DNA from: Lateolabrax maculatus
Lineage: Eukaryota > Chordata > Actinopteri > Acropomatiformes > Lateolabracidae
Assembly (NCBI GenBank): GCA_031216445.1
Contig: CM062204.1
Coordinates: 16,303,001-16,367,000 of the forward strand
Direction of reading: 5' to 3'
Length of the DNA: 64,000 bases
Of the stretch, positions 48,701 to 60,322 are shown piece after piece. Numbering within the stretch: position 1 is the first letter of the stretch; every line of letters begins with the position of its first letter. The notes below the pieces were generated by a model. It had not been told where the DNA came from, searched no databases, and saw only the letters and a program-made list of their open reading frames with translations. The position numbers and the translations under genes are program-made.

Positions 48701-51700
48701 TGTTGGATAAATTGTGTCTCTATTGGTATTGATCCTATTAACAGACAGAACAGAAATGTGTGTTTTATGACCATGATTCAAGATGAGAAAATTAACAAAC
48801 TTTTTTGTTGTGAAATGTCCGCTGCAGCATCCTGATGAGCGCTGTAACAAAATGACTTAGCAATGTTTGTCGCACATTCTGCCAGTGCTATCTGATGACT
48901 GAGTGTAATCCATAGCCATTTCCACTTTTGAGCAGAAAGTGGATTCCAGATCAGCTAATGCATGATGGAGACTGTGTAATGATACCATTTATCTTCATGG
49001 AAGTGGTGACAGGCTTCTGGAGGTGATTCGCCAGCCTGGCTCAAAGAGACAGTCCACCAGGATAATTTGCTTGATGCTGTTAGACGCCAGATTACCAAAG
49101 TGTGCTCAGCTGTAATTTTGATGATGGTGGTTTTCACAAGGCTTCTGCTTTCAACTCACCATGAAAAACTGTCTTGAATGTCACCAGTTATGCTTCTCAC
49201 TGTGTCCCTATGTGAGGGACAAAAAATGTATGCAGCTTATCTAAAAAAGGTTAATGGTTAGTTTTACTCATATTTAACACTTTACAACAAACAACCACAT
49301 TATCTTCTGGTCAAATGTTACCGACAAATAAAAGGGAATTGGGATGGAGTGACAAACAGAGGGAGGCAAACCCAGGGTTCACATCAAAGTCTTTTTCTCA
49401 CACAAAATGTGATGAGATTCTGGAAAAGTGTTTGTACCGCCATGCCAGCTACAAATCCAGGAACATCGACTATCAGTCTGGGAATCCAAGTGTTGAAAGA
49501 ACACCAAGACACCCGAGATTCATATGTTTGCCGTTTCATAAATTTTGATAAATCTGACCAGGCGCGGTAGCCAAAGTTGTGTCTCCAGCTTGGCCCGGTG
49601 TGGTCTTTCCCACTGTTGGAATTTGTGGACTGTGATATTGAACTACTCTGTGATTAATGTGTATTTTGACATTGAAATCTTCTAGAGGTAGTGTGAATGG
49701 AAGACAACACTGTGCATGCATCATAATCAAAGTTTCATGGGAGCTTATGAATCTGTCAGCGGAAAAAAAAAAACACTTAGCAAATTCCAATGTTGTGCAG
49801 TTGTGGCTGCGGCTTTTTGGAGCTTTTTTCTGTGCTATGTATGACCACCTTTTCTGTGCTGCAACCCCCCCACCCCCTCTACACTTTCCCCACTCTTGCA
49901 TCAAGCCTGCATCCCTTCTCCCCTCCCTTTGCCCACTTCATCCAAAAACCATGTGTGGCGTGTCATTTCAACTCCCTCCACGCTGAAGAAGGGCCCCTAA
50001 CAAAACAAAACAATTATCTCTCCCCTCGTTAGGACCTGGCTTGCATCCCCTTTCCGTATTTAATTCCCCTCTTTCTCCTGCCGGACCCAGCCTTCGCTCT
50101 TACCCTTCCGTAGCTGTCTCTGACAATAAGTTGAGCTGAGGGTCTCTTAAGTGCTTCTGGAGTGGAGCATTTAGCTGATTTTAGGCTTCATGTTTCTTTT
50201 AAAGGCCTCAGCAGCAGCAGAGGCACTGGATGGTTGTGGCATGAAGGAGAGGTTGAGGTGCCCATGAGAGAAAGATTAAGGGAGGGCAGGAGAGCGAAGT
50301 AGCCCAATGGATGGTGGCATGTAGTGGTACGAAGTGGGCGCTGATGTGTGCTGGTGAAGAGGAAGGGGAATGGATGGGTTGGCAGCGGGCGGGTAAGCAG
50401 GTTTCACCGTGCCAGCTCTTAATTACTTTAATTGGAGTCATTAGCTAAGTGAGCATGAGAGACATCACCTGCATGGCATGCAGGACCGCACCTGCCACAG
50501 CGACATTGCTATCATCATCACACTCCAGCAGAGGGTTTACTGACAGCTCGACACTCAGCCGCACTAATGCTGCCACACTGAGGCTACAATCAGTACAAGT
50601 ACAGTCAGACACACAATGCAAAACCAGTACACAAACACACTCGTGTCATCATATATACATTTGCTATCTGTAGGTAAGTGGTCAGAGGGACAAATATGGG
50701 TGTTCCTCAACTCACATACTTCAAGAAAAGAGAGAAACACTACAAATTTACAAGACATCCCATCCTATTTCAAACAATCATGGAAAACATACAAGAGATT
50801 TTGGCATGTTTTATTAAAAAAATAGGTATTATAGTTTATAACTGCACTTTAGTGCACTTATGGGGCAGTTTTTTAATGTAGTATAAAACCTTTTGAGTTT
50901 TCTTGAGGGTCAAAATATTTATTTCACTATGTTATGAAATAAAATCCCTCTTCTTAGGTAGCGTGTGCTGTAGGAGGTGGACAGCCTGGGGCAGACAGAG
51001 AGCGGAAGACCGCTGTACACATATGGATCTACAGGACTTACATCTGTTGTCTTCATTATAGTTGCGGTGTGACTGCCAACGTCCACACAAACACACACCC
51101 ACACACACACACACACTCACACACACATTTACTGATACATATTTTACTCTAAACATTAGATGTGGTACTTTTTGTAGTAGCAGTAGTGGTAGCAATTGTG
51201 CCAGATACTAAAACCACTGTAGGATTTTATCCAATGACAAACTTTGATGTTGTCCAGATCCGCAGGCTACACCTTTCTCTGTCCTCCTCAGCACCCAACA
51301 GACAGCCTGGCAGGCGAGCTGGCAGCCCAAGCAGAATGGCAGTAGGCTGGCAGGCTTAGCCCGGGGCACCATCTCCTGCAGAGCCAACTCTGACCAGCTG
51401 GTCCAGACTAACACCACAGAGTAAGCATGTACCACCGTATCAGTGGGGAGGTAGATGTTAGCTGTGGTCCAGACACCCTCACACCTAGAGCCTGACACCT
51501 ACAGCAGTAAACCTGAGCCGGCGGGATCTAGGTGAGAAGACCCTGTCTGGTCTATGAGTGAACAGGTCGTCACATTTCTCCTGGCGAACCCCCTTCGCCG
51601 TCCCAATTTCTTTCCAGAGAGTGCACGATGGACCCCTGTTCGCTCTCACTTGCTGGTGCCAGATCTCGGAGCCTGATCCGCAGTCCAATCTGGTCCAATC

Positions 51701-53589
51701 TACCGTGACGGTTTAGCTCCAGCAGAGCCCCAAGCGGCTGAGGAAAATCTGGTGGACCTCTTCCTCTTCCAGCACTATGCAGCTAGTTAGTTAGCTTAGC
51801 ACAGTTTGGTCTACTTAGCCATAACTATAGATACAGACGGACACACGGGAAGCCGGCGGTAAGAGGTGTGCAGCATCAAAAAGGTCCAACCTTGCCAATT
51901 ACCATCAGGCACAAAGATCCACCATAAGCACCTCACACAGTTTACTAACGAGCAGGAAAATTAATTGTTTAAAGGTAAAACTTCTAAGTAAAAAATAGGC
52001 CTCAAATTCTCCATTATAGTTCAGTTACACCTTGATACACCTTGATTGATCTGATATCGGTTGAGTCCCCCCCTCGCCGCTCTATCAGACACACCTCCCG
52101 TCACTTTCTGTGTTTGACAGTTAAAGGGCCTACACACACAGAGAAAGAGCAGGCAGCTCATTGTGCGTTTTAAAGCGCTAACTAGGCCACTTAGCACCCC
52201 GTGACGCTGATCTGATCCCCGAGGCGCTGAACTTGGCAGCGGGCCCTCCTCCTTTCGCTCCTTCCTTTCCCCTCGCCATGGGAACCAGGCCATTCTTAAT
52301 GACGCAGGAGTGCTCCGCCGGATCCCACAATGCAAAGGGGGCTGACATCTGTCTTGCTAAGTGGTGCACTCTCTTGTGCACCTTGTTTGTTCAATCAACA
52401 ACCCCCCCCACCACCACCACCACCACCCCTCCCTTCGCTCTGCCCATTTTCTTTTTTATCTGCCCTTTTTCAGAAAAAAAGACAAAAGATTGGAAGAAGA
52501 GTGGTACAGAGTTTGAAAAGAATAGACAGCGAGATAGTGAGATCATGAGTGTCACTGCCACCATCACACACACAGCAGCGCAGTGGGTAGATTATTATAG
52601 ATAGCAAGCGCACCATTGTATAATGATGGATGATGAAACACAGCGCAGGTTTAGTTATGAATTCTTCACATTCTGGGATTTTACAAACAACCACTACGAG
52701 GAACAAGAGTTTCAAAAGCAGAATATGATCGCTGCAGCACGGCGGTATGAGTCCAGCCTCACCGCCTTCTGCATATGTAGAAAAAACAAGTGCCTGATTA
52801 AAAGTAGCCCCTAATTCCTCATAGTTAAGTCCTGGGCAAATATTTGTCCCATCAATCTTGAAAATATAGCCATCAACCCAAGATGTTAATCACATGCTAA
52901 TGGAATCCAAGGGTCTCAATGCACCCCCGTAGTGCAATGAACGCTTTCACTTTTTCAGAAAGCCCACGTGAATGCAAATCGCCATCTAAACAGTCATTTT
53001 GACATCATGCCAAGGCAACGTAAAGAGCCCCCTTCTTTATGCTCCTCTGGGAATGTATATAAGGATGTGTGGGATGAGTTCACTTTACCAGACCCAGGTG
53101 CCAGGATATAAATGAATAATAGGTTTTATGGGCCCTAACTAAAAAAAGAGCACACACACACATAATCACACATGCCCACTCGCTCAAGTACATCTGTGGT
53201 GAGGGATGTTCAAATTCCCACAACTACACTGAAAAGAGATTGGGCATGAGAATGGTGGTTCCTATACATAATTCAGGGGTCCATGCTGAAACAATTAGGT
53301 TTGCTTACTGCTAAGTACCCGTGCTCAATAGCTCATTTGCTCTCTAGTTCAGTGCTTTCAGATGTAAGTGCTATGTGCTAAAAGTCGGTGGAACGCGGCT
53401 TTTTAATAAAATATAGGAGCTGACACTTGAATGCTTGAATACAAGAGTGGGTGGAAAAAACAACAAATGCTCTTCATGTTTTTACTTGAGCTTTGCATGC
53501 AAACTAAATTGCACTTGTAAATCTAACAGTGTTGTTGTATAAAACTAATTAGCAGAGCCAGGCAAAAGGAATGTGGACAAATAGGACAT
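45704..53589. other. intergenic, desert part 4, downstream of dand5
   Basis: No gene is supported. It holds G-rich tracts (47,529-47,661), CA runs at 48,074-48,138, 48,601-48,620 and 51,099-51,128, a (CCA)n stretch at 52,407-52,430, and mostly unique sequence elsewhere. The stretch 47,100-47,400 is repeat-free and rich in TAAT/ATTA motifs. The block 51,240-51,860 is compositionally distinct (see findings). Confidence 0.65.
47529..47661 (+). other. two G-quadruplex-forming tracts
   Basis: Tract 1 (47,529-47,559) is an almost pure G run with single C and T interruptions. Tract 2 (47,644-47,661) is GGGTGGGTGGGTGGGGGG, a textbook parallel quadruplex motif with one-base loops. They lie on the plus strand, in the desert about 6.3 kb from the 3' end of the dand5 CDS. 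Confidence 0.75.
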
Positions 53590-53960
53590 TTTAATGACAA
53601 TATTACAGATCACAATATTTCAGTTTAGATTAATCTAAACACATTTTTAAACTTTAACATAAGTCCAGTGTGGACAGATAATTGCATGACCAAAATATAG
53701 GTCATTTTGTCATCAATCAGTGGTGGAATAAACCACCAGAATTTTTTACTCTGAATAACACATTCAGACTTAGAAACAAATACGGATACACACACACAAG
53801 TACATTTGTAAATACTGTTTACAATTGTCAGAATAATTATCCCACAAATTATGAAAAATAATGAGAATAAAGGTTTCAATCAAAATGAATGACTTTACCT
53901 ACCCCAAAATTCCCTTATTTAAACCGTAGCTAAAGAAAACAAAAATGTCCTGTATTTTTG
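53590..53960 (-). other. dand5: dand5 3'UTR (tentative) with ATTAAA signal
   Basis: Below the stop codon the first plausible poly(A) signal on the minus strand is the variant ATTAAA at 53,595-53,590, giving a 3'UTR of about 370 nt. No canonical AATAAA was found between it and the stop. In mouse and frog the Dand5 3'UTR controls left-sided mRNA decay. I do not claim specific elements here. Confidence 0.3.
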
Positions 53961-55055
53961 TTACAGATGTGTGGACGCTGAAGCCTCAGCAGTCTTTTCC
54001 TCCCGGCTCGTCTCACACTTGCACTCCTCTACCACCAGCACTCGCTTCTCCCTGACCTTGGCCCCACAGCTCAAGGGCACGGCCACCGTGTGGGCTTTGG
54101 ATGGGGCGCAGCGGGAGCAGGGGGCCCGGTGGTGGAGGGCCCCTGTCCCAGTACCCAGCTCTGCAAACTCACCCACAGATGGGACAAACAGGGAGCTGCA
54201 CTGACCAAAACACAGCTTGTTGTGCACTGTTACTGTGTTGCATCCGTCTGCTGTCACATGCTGGGAGGATGACAGAAGAGAGGCGAGATTAGGCTAAACA
54301 TCACAGCAATATTGTCAGTATCAGTTTACCTCTGAGGGTGAAAAATCAACATTTTGTGTTTATGTAATTCTACAGCATCACAGCTAATCTTCCACCAGAG
54401 CCATAATCATCTTTATGAGTGAACAGGCCGCTCTCTTGTTGCCATTGAAACAGTTCATAACATTGCTAATTTGAATGCTCTTGTTCATGCGTTGCACAGA
54501 CATTTATTTGGCAGAGAAAGGAAATAAAAATCCTGGCATAACACATGCTAAAAAAAATTGTTTGCCTCTTACCTGAGTGAAAGGTACCGCAGTGCACGTC
54601 TGTTTAGTGTCCTTTAGGTTGACTGGCAGGGACATGGTCATCTTTTTTTCCTTATTTATGGCTTGCTGCCACATTTGCAGGCCTTGCTTCTTCTTTAGTT
54701 CCAGCTCAGTGGGGCTCTTAGTGTGCAGGTGGTGTAGTGGACTCACCGGGGACTTGAGGGCCGGGGCCGGACCTGGACGCCCGTGAGACAAGAAAGCAGG
54801 GAAGGACAATCTGGAGCCAAGGGAGGGGGATCTTCTGGGTGTAAGTCCCCTTCTGAAGAACCCCGAATGCGCAAGGGCATGAGGGTCCAGCTGCACAACC
54901 TTAACTATTCCCCGCACAGGTTCATCTGGTCCGCTGCCAGATGATTCAACGTCGACTCTTGACCCTCTCATAATGGTGTCAAAAGTGTTGTGAGGGAATG
55001 TAAAAGTTACAGTTGTCCAACTTGACAAAAAGACAAGGCTGATAAGGAAAGCCAT
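53961..55055 (-). CDS. dand5: DAN domain family member 5 (Charon/Coco/Cerl2-like Nodal antagonist)
   Basis: Two coding exons: 54,573-55,055 (161 codons) and 53,961-54,260 (99 codons plus TAA), joined in phase 0. The donor is GTAAGA at 54,572 and the acceptor CCCAG ends at 54,261; the intron is 312 bp. The 260-aa product has a signal peptide (about residues 1-20, MAFLISLVFLSSW...), a basic, proline-rich pro-region, and a C-terminal DAN cystine knot. The knot carries Cys154, 168 (ADGC), 178 (NKLC), 182 (FGQC), 209, 212 (CSRC), 226, 241 and 243 (ECKC), plus the family signature NKLCFGQCSSLFVP. DAN proteins are secreted and bind TGF-beta ligands; Dand5 blocks Nodal at Kupffer's vesicle/node in left-right patterning. 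The start is the first ATG after the TATA box; the in-frame upstream extension has only a GTG. Its place directly upstream of nfix fits human synteny. Confidence 0.93.
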
Positions 55056-55225
55056 TCTTTGATACAACAAGGAATGGGTCTCACAATAGAAATGGAGATA
55101 GAGATTAATTTCAAAAACTGACAAAACAACTAAAAAGTTACAGCAAAAGCTCACAAAAATGTTATGGAAAAAATGTGTTGTCTGGTGGTATGGGCCAAGG
55201 TTCCAAATGGCAACCTTGCTGTCAA
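55056..55225 (-). other. dand5: dand5 predicted 5'UTR
   Basis: About 170 nt between the expected start (25-30 nt below the TATA box) and the ATG at 55,055. It contains no upstream ATG. The open frame extends upstream in phase without a stop to at least 55,154, but only through a GTG codon. Confidence 0.5.
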
Positions 55226-55250
55226 TGCTTTGTCAGTGTGATGGAGAGTC

Positions 55251-55260
55251 TTTTATATAG
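55251..55260 (-). promoter_or_regulatory. dand5: dand5 TATA box
   Basis: The minus strand reads CTATATAAAAGAC about 200 bp upstream of the ATG, a strong TATA consensus at a suitable distance for a 170-nt leader. Confidence 0.6.
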
Positions 55261-55479
55261 GTAGCTGCCAGTTCTCACCTGTGTTTCAATGCAAAGAAGG
55301 TGTCGCAATTCCCACACAAAACATCTGAAGAAGGAGTTTGATCTTTGAGGTCAAAAATAATGTAATCTGGGGTTGATTCCATGGATACAGATTATTTTTA
55401 GCTAGCAAGTTAAGTTATTTAGATCACTTTTAATTATTTATAAGTTCTTTAAATCTAGAGTTGGGTGAAATATTTAAGG

Positions 55480-55715
55480 AAGAAACAGTGCCAGACCCAC
55501 TTCAATGCTCCTTTGCATAGATACATGTCCCTGCACTACAGGAGGTATGTACACCATTCTTCCAAAAGACCTCACTCGGTGTTTTGATGATGGTGGCGGG
55601 AGAGCGCTGCTGAACATTTTCACTCGAAATCCTCCCATTAGTGTTTACTGATTGAGATCCTGTGACCATGAAGGCCATAGCATATGATTCACATCCTTTT
55701 CATATATACAACAAT
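55480..55715 (-). pseudogene. Tc1/mariner-like transposase remnant (C-terminal part)
   Basis: The minus strand, with stops and substitutions, decodes to NHMLWPSWSQDLNQ, aligning with the WPSQSPDLNPIE block of Tc1 transposases. It is followed by a segment with PPPSSKHRVRS and GRMVYIPPVVQ, which fits the C-terminal tail of fish Tc1 elements. At least one in-frame stop follows the DLN block, and the N-terminal DNA-binding and first catalytic regions are absent. It is a dead fossil. Confidence 0.7.
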
Positions 55716-57844
55716 TTGCTCAAAACATGCACAGAGGGAATTTCATGTATACCCAGCTTGCAGATGAATTACTCTTTTTTTAAATCACTGCCAATAAAAC
55801 AGAAAACTTGATGTAGGGATAAACTTTTACTACACTAAGCTATTATAGCTTCAGGAAGACTGAAGTCTAATGAATCAATATCGCATCAATTCAAGAATAA
55901 CACTCTTCTTATTCTGCAGGTTTTCCTGTTACCTTTGGCTGTTAAGCAATAATGATTTCATGTTCTCAGTGTAAACAAGCCGTCTCCTGTCCATGTATTC
56001 CCACAAGCACCTTCTCAGCCTCTCCCTTGACGTCCCATCATTACACCATTAAACTTAAGTGTGCTCTGTCACCCGTGACCTGATCACACACTGGCTGTTG
56101 GAGGTCGACTGGCTGACAGTGTTATAATAGAAAGGGTGTTTGACTTTCTCATAGAAACCTTGGTGTTAAGAGGAACTTTTCCTCATTGCCTCTTCTCCAC
56201 GTCTGTTTCCCATACACCACTTAACACTGTGGTCCAGATGCAGTAGATGCAAGAATGGGAATGTTAAAATGTAATCTGAACACTTTCTTACCTGCACTCA
56301 CCTGGGACATTCACATAACTGGTTGGTGAGGTGTATAGTTCCAACTTTATTGAGCAATTTGCAATAAGTAGAATGTCTGAGGACGTGTTTGGTATTAATA
56401 TGAAAATCCCTTCCTGTAGCCGCAGAATAAATGTTCTCCACAAGAGGGCAGAGTTTACAAAGAATTATCTCCCCTGCCTGTCCAACTGCTCTCTCACTAT
56501 ATAAGAAGGCATTATCTCAATGAACTATGGGTGACATTTATATAAATAAAATAAAAAATAAAAACCACCTTGTTTCTCACACACACTTGCAGGAGAGGTT
56601 CAACAACAGACTATATTGAAATGTTGACAATTTTTTTTTTTACATTGCCTCAGTGACATTGTAAACAACTGACTGTTGCAGCTTCTCATTGGGGTTTAAT
56701 ATAATAAACTAAAAACAAAAAAACAGTTTAGCCTGTATTGTCTTCTGTGTAAAGGGTCAAAAACCTTGTTTCTCTCATGATTATTGACTTTATTTTGCAC
56801 AACTTCCTGCTTCTGCTGCTAGATGTAGCCAAGACAAATAAAGTCAATACAACTAGATAAAAAGCATGTATGGTGTAAAGTATGCAGTATGAGTACAAAA
56901 CTGCTCAGGAAACTATTGAACTTGTGAGCTGTGTCCCAGTCCACAGGTTGGATCTCCTGAAGGAAAAGGCAGATGAAGGTGCAACTATACAAAAGATCTG
57001 TAGGCCATATTGAACATGCATGTACACCCAGGACATGGATGTGGATGTGATTGTCCATCTGGCGTCCGGGCAAGCCTGTAGCCGCTGGACAGACCTGCCA
57101 TTTCTTTGCAACTATCATGAAAACCATGTTGTTAGTGCTGAAAAGCTGGACACATTCTGTGGATACACAGATGTATTGGGATACAATGTGTAGGCCTAGA
57201 TACAATAAAATAAATGTTGAAACTGACAGATGCATAGTATACAACAACAGCAATGATGATGATTCTTATAATATGTGCTTCATCTTTTGGTTTTTACTCC
57301 CCATCATCCTGCATTATGCTTCACTGTTTTCATGTCACTGTAGGAATAGATGCATGGTCATCACTCATTAAGCAGTGCTCAAAAACAATCAACGAGATGT
57401 AGCAGGCAGATTTTAAAGTGAAACATACATACTGTATATAACAATAAAATAATACATTGACTAAATAATAGATGACGGCACTTAAATAGCAAGTGTCAGT
57501 GTGAATTCTATTAGTTACCATGAATAGATATGGCTATGTTATATGTAACAGTGCCACATCTTATCTTGACTTCACTTTATGTACTTTCAGTGCCCGGAAA
57601 CAGATGAACATTAACACTGCCTCACCCAGAGAAAAGCAATGTGAGGCATAGTCACGTGCTGCAATTAACTGCAGTTCAAACCGGTGACGGTAAGAAAGAC
57701 GATGTTTTCAGATTATGACGCCACTAAGGAGGTCATCAGTTATCTATGGCACAGCATGTGACGGGAGAACCTGCTGCTTCAGCAGCCAGCAGTGAGGATG
57801 CATTAAACTTCACTAACCAGACCCTAAACACACACACACGCTGT

Positions 57845-57846
<2 letters not shown>

Positions 57847-57894
<48 letters not shown>
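57847..57894. repeat. (CA)n microsatellite, 48 bp
   Basis: An uninterrupted CA run, preceded by a shorter one at about 57,827-57,839. Confidence 0.95.
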
Positions 57895-57897
<3 letters not shown>

Positions 57898-58929
57898 TAA
57901 TCAATCCTGATGATGTAAACTGTCTTTTTACAAATCAACCGCAATTAAACTGTTGAAATGTCATTTACTTACACTGCATAAAACAAATTAAAGCAAATTG
58001 AAGCAGCTCTAACCAGAAGGACAGACCATATAGAACACTTCATATCAGTTATTAGTCCAACCCTATAAACTTTGAAAACTGTACTAATGACCTCCCACAC
58101 CTGAAATATGCCACTGAAGAAGTATCCCACAACACACATGCTGTTGGGGGATTTGATGGAAACAAAATGAGCTTAAAAAATGACAAATTGTGATTGGAAA
58201 TGTTAATGTGAAAAACTGATGGACGGTGAGGCGTTTAAAACCACACAAATGTTTCTATAAGTGCCATAAAATCACTTGCCTCCTTCACTTTCTCAGCATG
58301 TGCAGATACAATGTCAGCAGTTCTTTGGAAAAAAATAGCAACTGAGAAGCTAGAACCAAGAAAGACTGGCCAGTGGGTTTTTAGATCCTTTTTCTTTAAA
58401 ACAGCTGCCTCTTACAGCTGAAAACAACTCCATGAGAACTGAGTGAAGCAACACAATAAAACTGTGGGCCTGAAAACCAAAACAATGAGCTGAAACACAT
58501 TAAAAAGTCACATACCTGCAGGGAACTCCAGAATCAGGAAATAATTATCTGTGGGTTTGTAATTACCAGTGAACGCTTTCACATGTGATCCATTGTTAAT
58601 ATAAAAACACTGATTATAGCCACTTTTAGGGATTGTTCAGCAGTTTCTTAAAGGATGACATGTTTATAACATCTGGAATACTTGCCAATGTTTTCTCTGT
58701 TAAGGATGTATCAGAATTATAATGTGATATTTAGCAGAGAAAAAATCCATTTGTACACATATTTACTAGTTCTGAATGTTTCAAGTTGTGTTGGTATAGT
58801 TTAGTGAATTCTGACTTTTTCTTAATGACTAAATGTTAGGCATGCAGTCGATTGTTAAAGGCAGAACTTCTTCCTACACACACATATTGTTAATATACAA
58901 TATATGGGTTAATATAATACCAATGCGAT

Positions 58930-59515
58930 TGAACTAGAGTGAGTGAAAGTACTTATTAAGTATAAGTTATTCTTTTTTACTTTTTACATTTTTTTATGAA
59001 TTAAAAAATACACAATTCTGATATTCCTCCTACCATTTCTCACCCCCTACCAAATCAATTTACAAACCTAAACCAACCCATTTACCAATGCACCCCTCAA
59101 ACAATATCATTCATAAACATTATTATTATCCTTCAATTCTCAATGTACTTTTATCTTTCATCACAGGTAACATGCAATTTTAACACTGTAAAGTAGCACT
59201 GACAGAAAAGGACAACAATAATTATCTTAATTCAGAAAAAAGACATTAAGATGTTTAAGCATATTCTCTCTCATTATTTTGCGGTCCATAAGCTTTCCCG
59301 ACTTAATCATTCTTATTGCTTCAGTGATCCATTCTTTCTGAGTTGGTGTATTTAAAGTTATCCAGTCTTTGTGACCGTACATAAGTATACATTGCAGTTC
59401 CGCAACAGATGGAGTTCCTTCAGCAGCACCACATTTTATACATTCACTGGCATCCCTTATGCCCATTTTGTATAGCTTTGACGGGGTGTAATATAATCCT
59501 TTAAGTAAGTACTTT
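58930..59515 (-). mobile_element. LINE ORF2 3'-end fragment plus 3' region (degenerate)
   Basis: On the minus strand a frame from about 59,515 to 59,227 reads GLYYTPSKLYKMGIRDASEC then IKCGAAEGTP, resembling the C-terminal region of L1-type ORF2 (YxTPxxLxKMG...CxxC...GT) that follows the reverse transcriptase. The usual H/W/C continuation is missing, so it is deleted internally. The frame then runs on with KEWITEAIRMI and ends at a stop near 59,227. The AT-rich stretch down to about 58,930 may be its 3'UTR. Family assignment is from memory and tentative. Confidence 0.45.
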
Positions 59516-59904
59516 TATTCATGATGTGCCACACCCCCTTGGCCTGTTTGAAGGCCACCTCAGGCTCATGTATTTGAAACACAAGATATCAGATATACAG
59601 TGGCCTGTGATTGTTGTGTGCTTCAATAGTGACGATAAATTAATTGCTTTTCTTGTGTGGAATCAGATAAACCCAGCAGGCCTACCTACAGTTTAATTTC
59701 TCATATGTTTAGTTTTTTGTTCAGGCTTTGTTCAGTATAGAATTAATTTTATGTGGGTGATGAATTAAGCATTATTATCTGACATAGTTCATTTTAATCT
59801 TGATGGACCTAAACAAGTATGCATTTGCATATTACATGTGATACCAAATTAACATTTGAAAATATGCCTCAGAATAATAAAATTAATGTATAAATAACAG
59901 AATA

Positions 59905-60322
59905 AGTTGAGATTGTAATATTTATTATTTCAATATAATCGAACATACAAAAATAAATGTGTCATGTTACTACAGTGAATGTGAGGGACATAAACAACAA
60001 ATTACACAACTTACATAGATCATTTCTGCCCTTGTGCATCATTACACATTACTATCTATATGTATCAGCACATACAATGTCAGTTGACAACAGCCCTTCT
60101 TAAAACATAAATAAATCACAGTATAAATGTGAACAGATACAGTTTTTAAACTAAGAACACCAGTTTCATTGACTACATGCCAGTAACACATGTAGAGCAC
60201 TAAAAGTCTGTTTTAAATCTTGAATCAAATAATACAAAAAAAAAAGCTGTATACATAGAAAGCCGTTTACAAGTCAAATTTCTTCAACAATTCTGTTGCT
60301 TTTTCATCCCAAACAGGAAACA
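59905..60322 (-). other. tetraspanin 3'UTR with AATAAA signal
   Basis: Below the stop codon the first canonical AATAAA on the minus strand is at 59,926-59,921, giving a 3'UTR of about 410 nt. No earlier AATAAA or ATTAAA was seen in the interval. Confidence 0.5.

Larger units (their letters stand above)
55261..59900. other. intergenic between the dand5 promoter and the tetraspanin 3' end
   Basis: Apart from the Tc1 remnant, the CA microsatellite and the LINE piece listed separately, this is unique AT-rich sequence. The frames at 56,819-57,371 on both strands have no recognisable domain. Regulatory input to dand5 would most simply lie at its left end. Confidence 0.6.

Noticed and set aside
53955..53975. 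Plus-strand acceptor TTTTTGTTACAG before ATGTGTGG, suggesting a plus-strand exon
   Set aside because: It is the reverse complement of the dand5 stop region; the minus-strand cystine knot explains this stretch.
57037..57193. Plus-strand frame starting MDVDVIVHLASGQ, ending at TAG
   Set aside because: Compositionally protein-like but short, not recognised, and without splice sites or conservation evidence.
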